Of a stretch of 64,000 nt of DNA, positions 63,195 to 64,000 are shown in pieces. Both the position numbers and the translations under genes were made by a program. The notes below the pieces were generated by a model, which saw nothing but the letters and a program-made list of their open reading frames with translations, had not been told where the DNA came from and ran no database searches. Source of the DNA: CAIKZZ01 sp036742455 (lineage in GTDB: Bacteria > Pseudomonadota > Gammaproteobacteria > Steroidobacterales > Steroidobacteraceae); the NCBI GenBank assembly GCA_036742455.1, contig DAINQU010000013.1, forward strand, positions 26,863 to 90,862, read 5' to 3'. Within the stretch, counting starts at the first letter, position 1. Each line of letters opens with the position of its first letter.

Positions 63195-63684
63195 TGCCAA
63201 CATCTTGATTGACATGGAAGCGGGAGCGTTGATGGAGACGCTCTTCCAACTTCCGATGCAGTTTGGCATTCCTGATCTGCTGTACTACGAAGAAATTGAA
63301 CCGGGCAGTCCAGGCCTTGAAGACCTGGGCTTGCAGGTCATGGAGGTCAGCGGCGACTTCGTGGCTTATGCCCAGCAGTTGCCAGGCCACCACAACCATC
63401 TGCTTCCCGCGAAGAACGGCCCCAAGCCCAGTCACAACGATTACTTGGCACTGGCGCTTGCGAAGCAGGAGGCCTGCACCTTGCTAAGCGGTGACGCCAA
63501 TTTGCGGATTGTTGCCAACAAAGAGCAGGTCAACGTCATGGGCACCATTGGCTTGCTGTGCGCCATGATCGAGAACCAACTGCTGACTGTCGACGACGCC
63601 TTCAAGGCAATCGACCGAATGAAGTCAGGCAAGCGACGGCTGCCCTGGCCAGAAGCCGAAAAAGTATTGAACGCGATGCGCTGA
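63175..63684 (+). CDS. PIN-domain protein, probable toxin
   Basis: A PIN-fold nuclease-like protein of 169 residues. The acidic metal-binding residues are present: Asp7 in LLISDANILIDME, Glu40 or Glu42 in LLYYEEIE, Asp89 in SHNDYLALALA, and Asp107 in LLSGDANLRIVA. The last segment (PWPEAEKVLNAM) is typical of DUF3368-like PIN toxins. PIN toxins usually cleave RNA. The ATG lies inside the end of the upstream XRE/ImmA gene, which fits a co-translated antitoxin-toxin pair. Confidence 0.8.
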   Translation: MRLLISDANILIDMEAGALMETLFQLPMQFGIPDLLYYEEIEPGSPGLEDLGLQVMEVSGDFVAYAQQLPGHHNHLLPAKNGPKPSHNDYLALALAKQEACTLLSGDANLRIVANKEQVNVMGTIGLLCAMIENQLLTVDDAFKAIDRMKSGKRRLPWPEAEKVLNAMR

Positions 63685-63718
63685 TTGCTCCGGATGAAGG
63701 GACTACCAAATGCAGTAG

Positions 63719-63850
63719 TTGCGGTGCTACGGCGACGATAGACAAAAAGGATTCTGCGTACATTGCGGCGGACCAAGCGAAACCGTCGACCACGTACCAT
63801 CGAAGGTTCCATTGGCACAGTGTTTGACCGCCCCCTGGCACACGCAAAAC
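63719..63850 (+). pseudogene. Remnant of an HNH-type zinc/nuclease gene
   Basis: One frame reads RCYGDDRQKGFCVHCGGPSE and then TVDHVPSKVPL. The CxxC followed by DHVPSK resembles the start of an HNH endonuclease. In that frame an ATG 15 bases upstream is cut off by an immediate TAG, and the continuation after the DHVPSK core is lost into unrelated sequence ahead of the tRNA terminator. It is best read as a truncated fragment. Confidence 0.4.
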
Positions 63851-63886
63851 GCGCGCGAACCCCGCGTGTTTGCGGGATCCAGAAGC

Positions 63887-63916
63887 GAAAACGCCCAACT
63901 GAGATCAGTTGGGCGT
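63887..63916 (-). terminator. Terminator of tRNA-Ala
   Basis: ACGCCCAACTGA and TCAGTTGGGCGT form a perfect 12-base stem with a two-base loop (63891-63916). On the minus strand it ends in a run of four T, downstream of the tRNA gene. Confidence 0.75.
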
Positions 63917-63923
63917 TGAATAG

Positions 63924-63999
63924 TGGTGGAGCGGAAGGGGATCGAACCCTCGACCTTCGCGATGCGAACGCGACGCTCTCCCAGCTGAGCTACCGCCCC
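63924..63999 (-). tRNA. tRNA-Ala (anticodon CGC)
   Basis: A 76-base tRNA on the minus strand with encoded CCA. The acceptor GGGGCGG starts at 63999 and pairs with CCGCTCC, with one G-U pair. The D-arm is GCTCAGCTGGGAGAGC, the anticodon stem TCGCG/CGCGA holds the loop TTCGCAT, and the T-arm contains GGTTCGATCCC. It borders the accessory patch at 61-63.9 kb. Confidence 0.95.
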
Positions 64000-64000
64000 A

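Noticed and set aside
60830..63923. Attachment-site repeats or an integrase for the patch near tRNA-Ala
   Set aside because: I looked for a second copy of the tRNA-Ala 3' end and for recombinase motifs and found neither in the window.

Overview
The window is 64 kb of high-GC, gene-dense chromosome from a gammaproteobacterium. The evidence for this is a fused aspartokinase/homoserine dehydrogenase at the head of a thrABC operon, a ruvC-ruvA-ruvB-ybgC-tolQ-tolR-tolA-tolB-pal-cpoB-queE-queC-tRNA-Lys block, a separate RelA, and sucA-sucB-lpd. A class II DAHP synthase and kynA fit the Xanthomonadales/Nevskiales side of the class, but this is inference and no finer placement is possible. GTG starts and 1-4 base stop/start overlaps are very common. 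No rRNA, insertion sequence, integrase or CRISPR array was seen.

Layout. 1-13.9 kb holds housekeeping genes: uvrC (cut by the window edge), rluE, a class II DAHP synthase, hrpA-mazG-nudL, purB, a DUF7931-like protein, mnmA and acnA. 13.9-17.3 kb holds a HAD phosphatase, a Fur-box-controlled cupredoxin plus beta-barrel pair, and msrPQ. 17.3-31.1 kb holds kynA, a DUF45-type metallopeptidase, fadH, tatD, an M20 peptidase, the threonine operon with a coupled NERD-domain gene, and a YgiQ radical-SAM gene with a coupled 58-residue gene. 31.2-36.2 kb is an accessory secreted-protein locus. 36.3-45.3 kb is the tRNA-Lys/que/tol-pal/ruv block. 45.4-53.1 kb holds relA and the 2-oxoglutarate dehydrogenase genes. 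53.4-60.8 kb holds a TPR protein, tRNA-Arg, a YncE-like propeller and a divergent three-gene RND efflux operon. 61-64 kb is a small, visibly more AT-rich defence/toxin-antitoxin type patch ending at tRNA-Ala(CGC).

The most interesting region is 31.2-36.2 kb. A secreted GH17-type beta-1,3-glucanase carrying three choice-of-anchor D repeats diverges from a secreted protein with two such repeats. The C-terminal domain of that second protein (about 170 residues) reappears in the next secreted protein. I do not recognise this shared domain. The locus carries three short palindromes with a LacI-family look (core TGAAA..CG..TCA), a further perfect TGAAATT/AATTTCA dyad, and strong hairpins after the genes. 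My reading is a beta-glucan sensing, binding or degradation locus under a LacI-type regulator encoded elsewhere.

The second interesting region is 61-63.9 kb. It has a solitary AbiEi-type regulator behind a 16-bp inverted repeat, a frameshifted partial copy of the same gene, and an XRE/ImmA-type metalloprotease gene overlapping a PIN-domain gene behind its own inverted-repeat promoter. It looks like a degenerating antitoxin locus next to an intact toxin-antitoxin-like pair.
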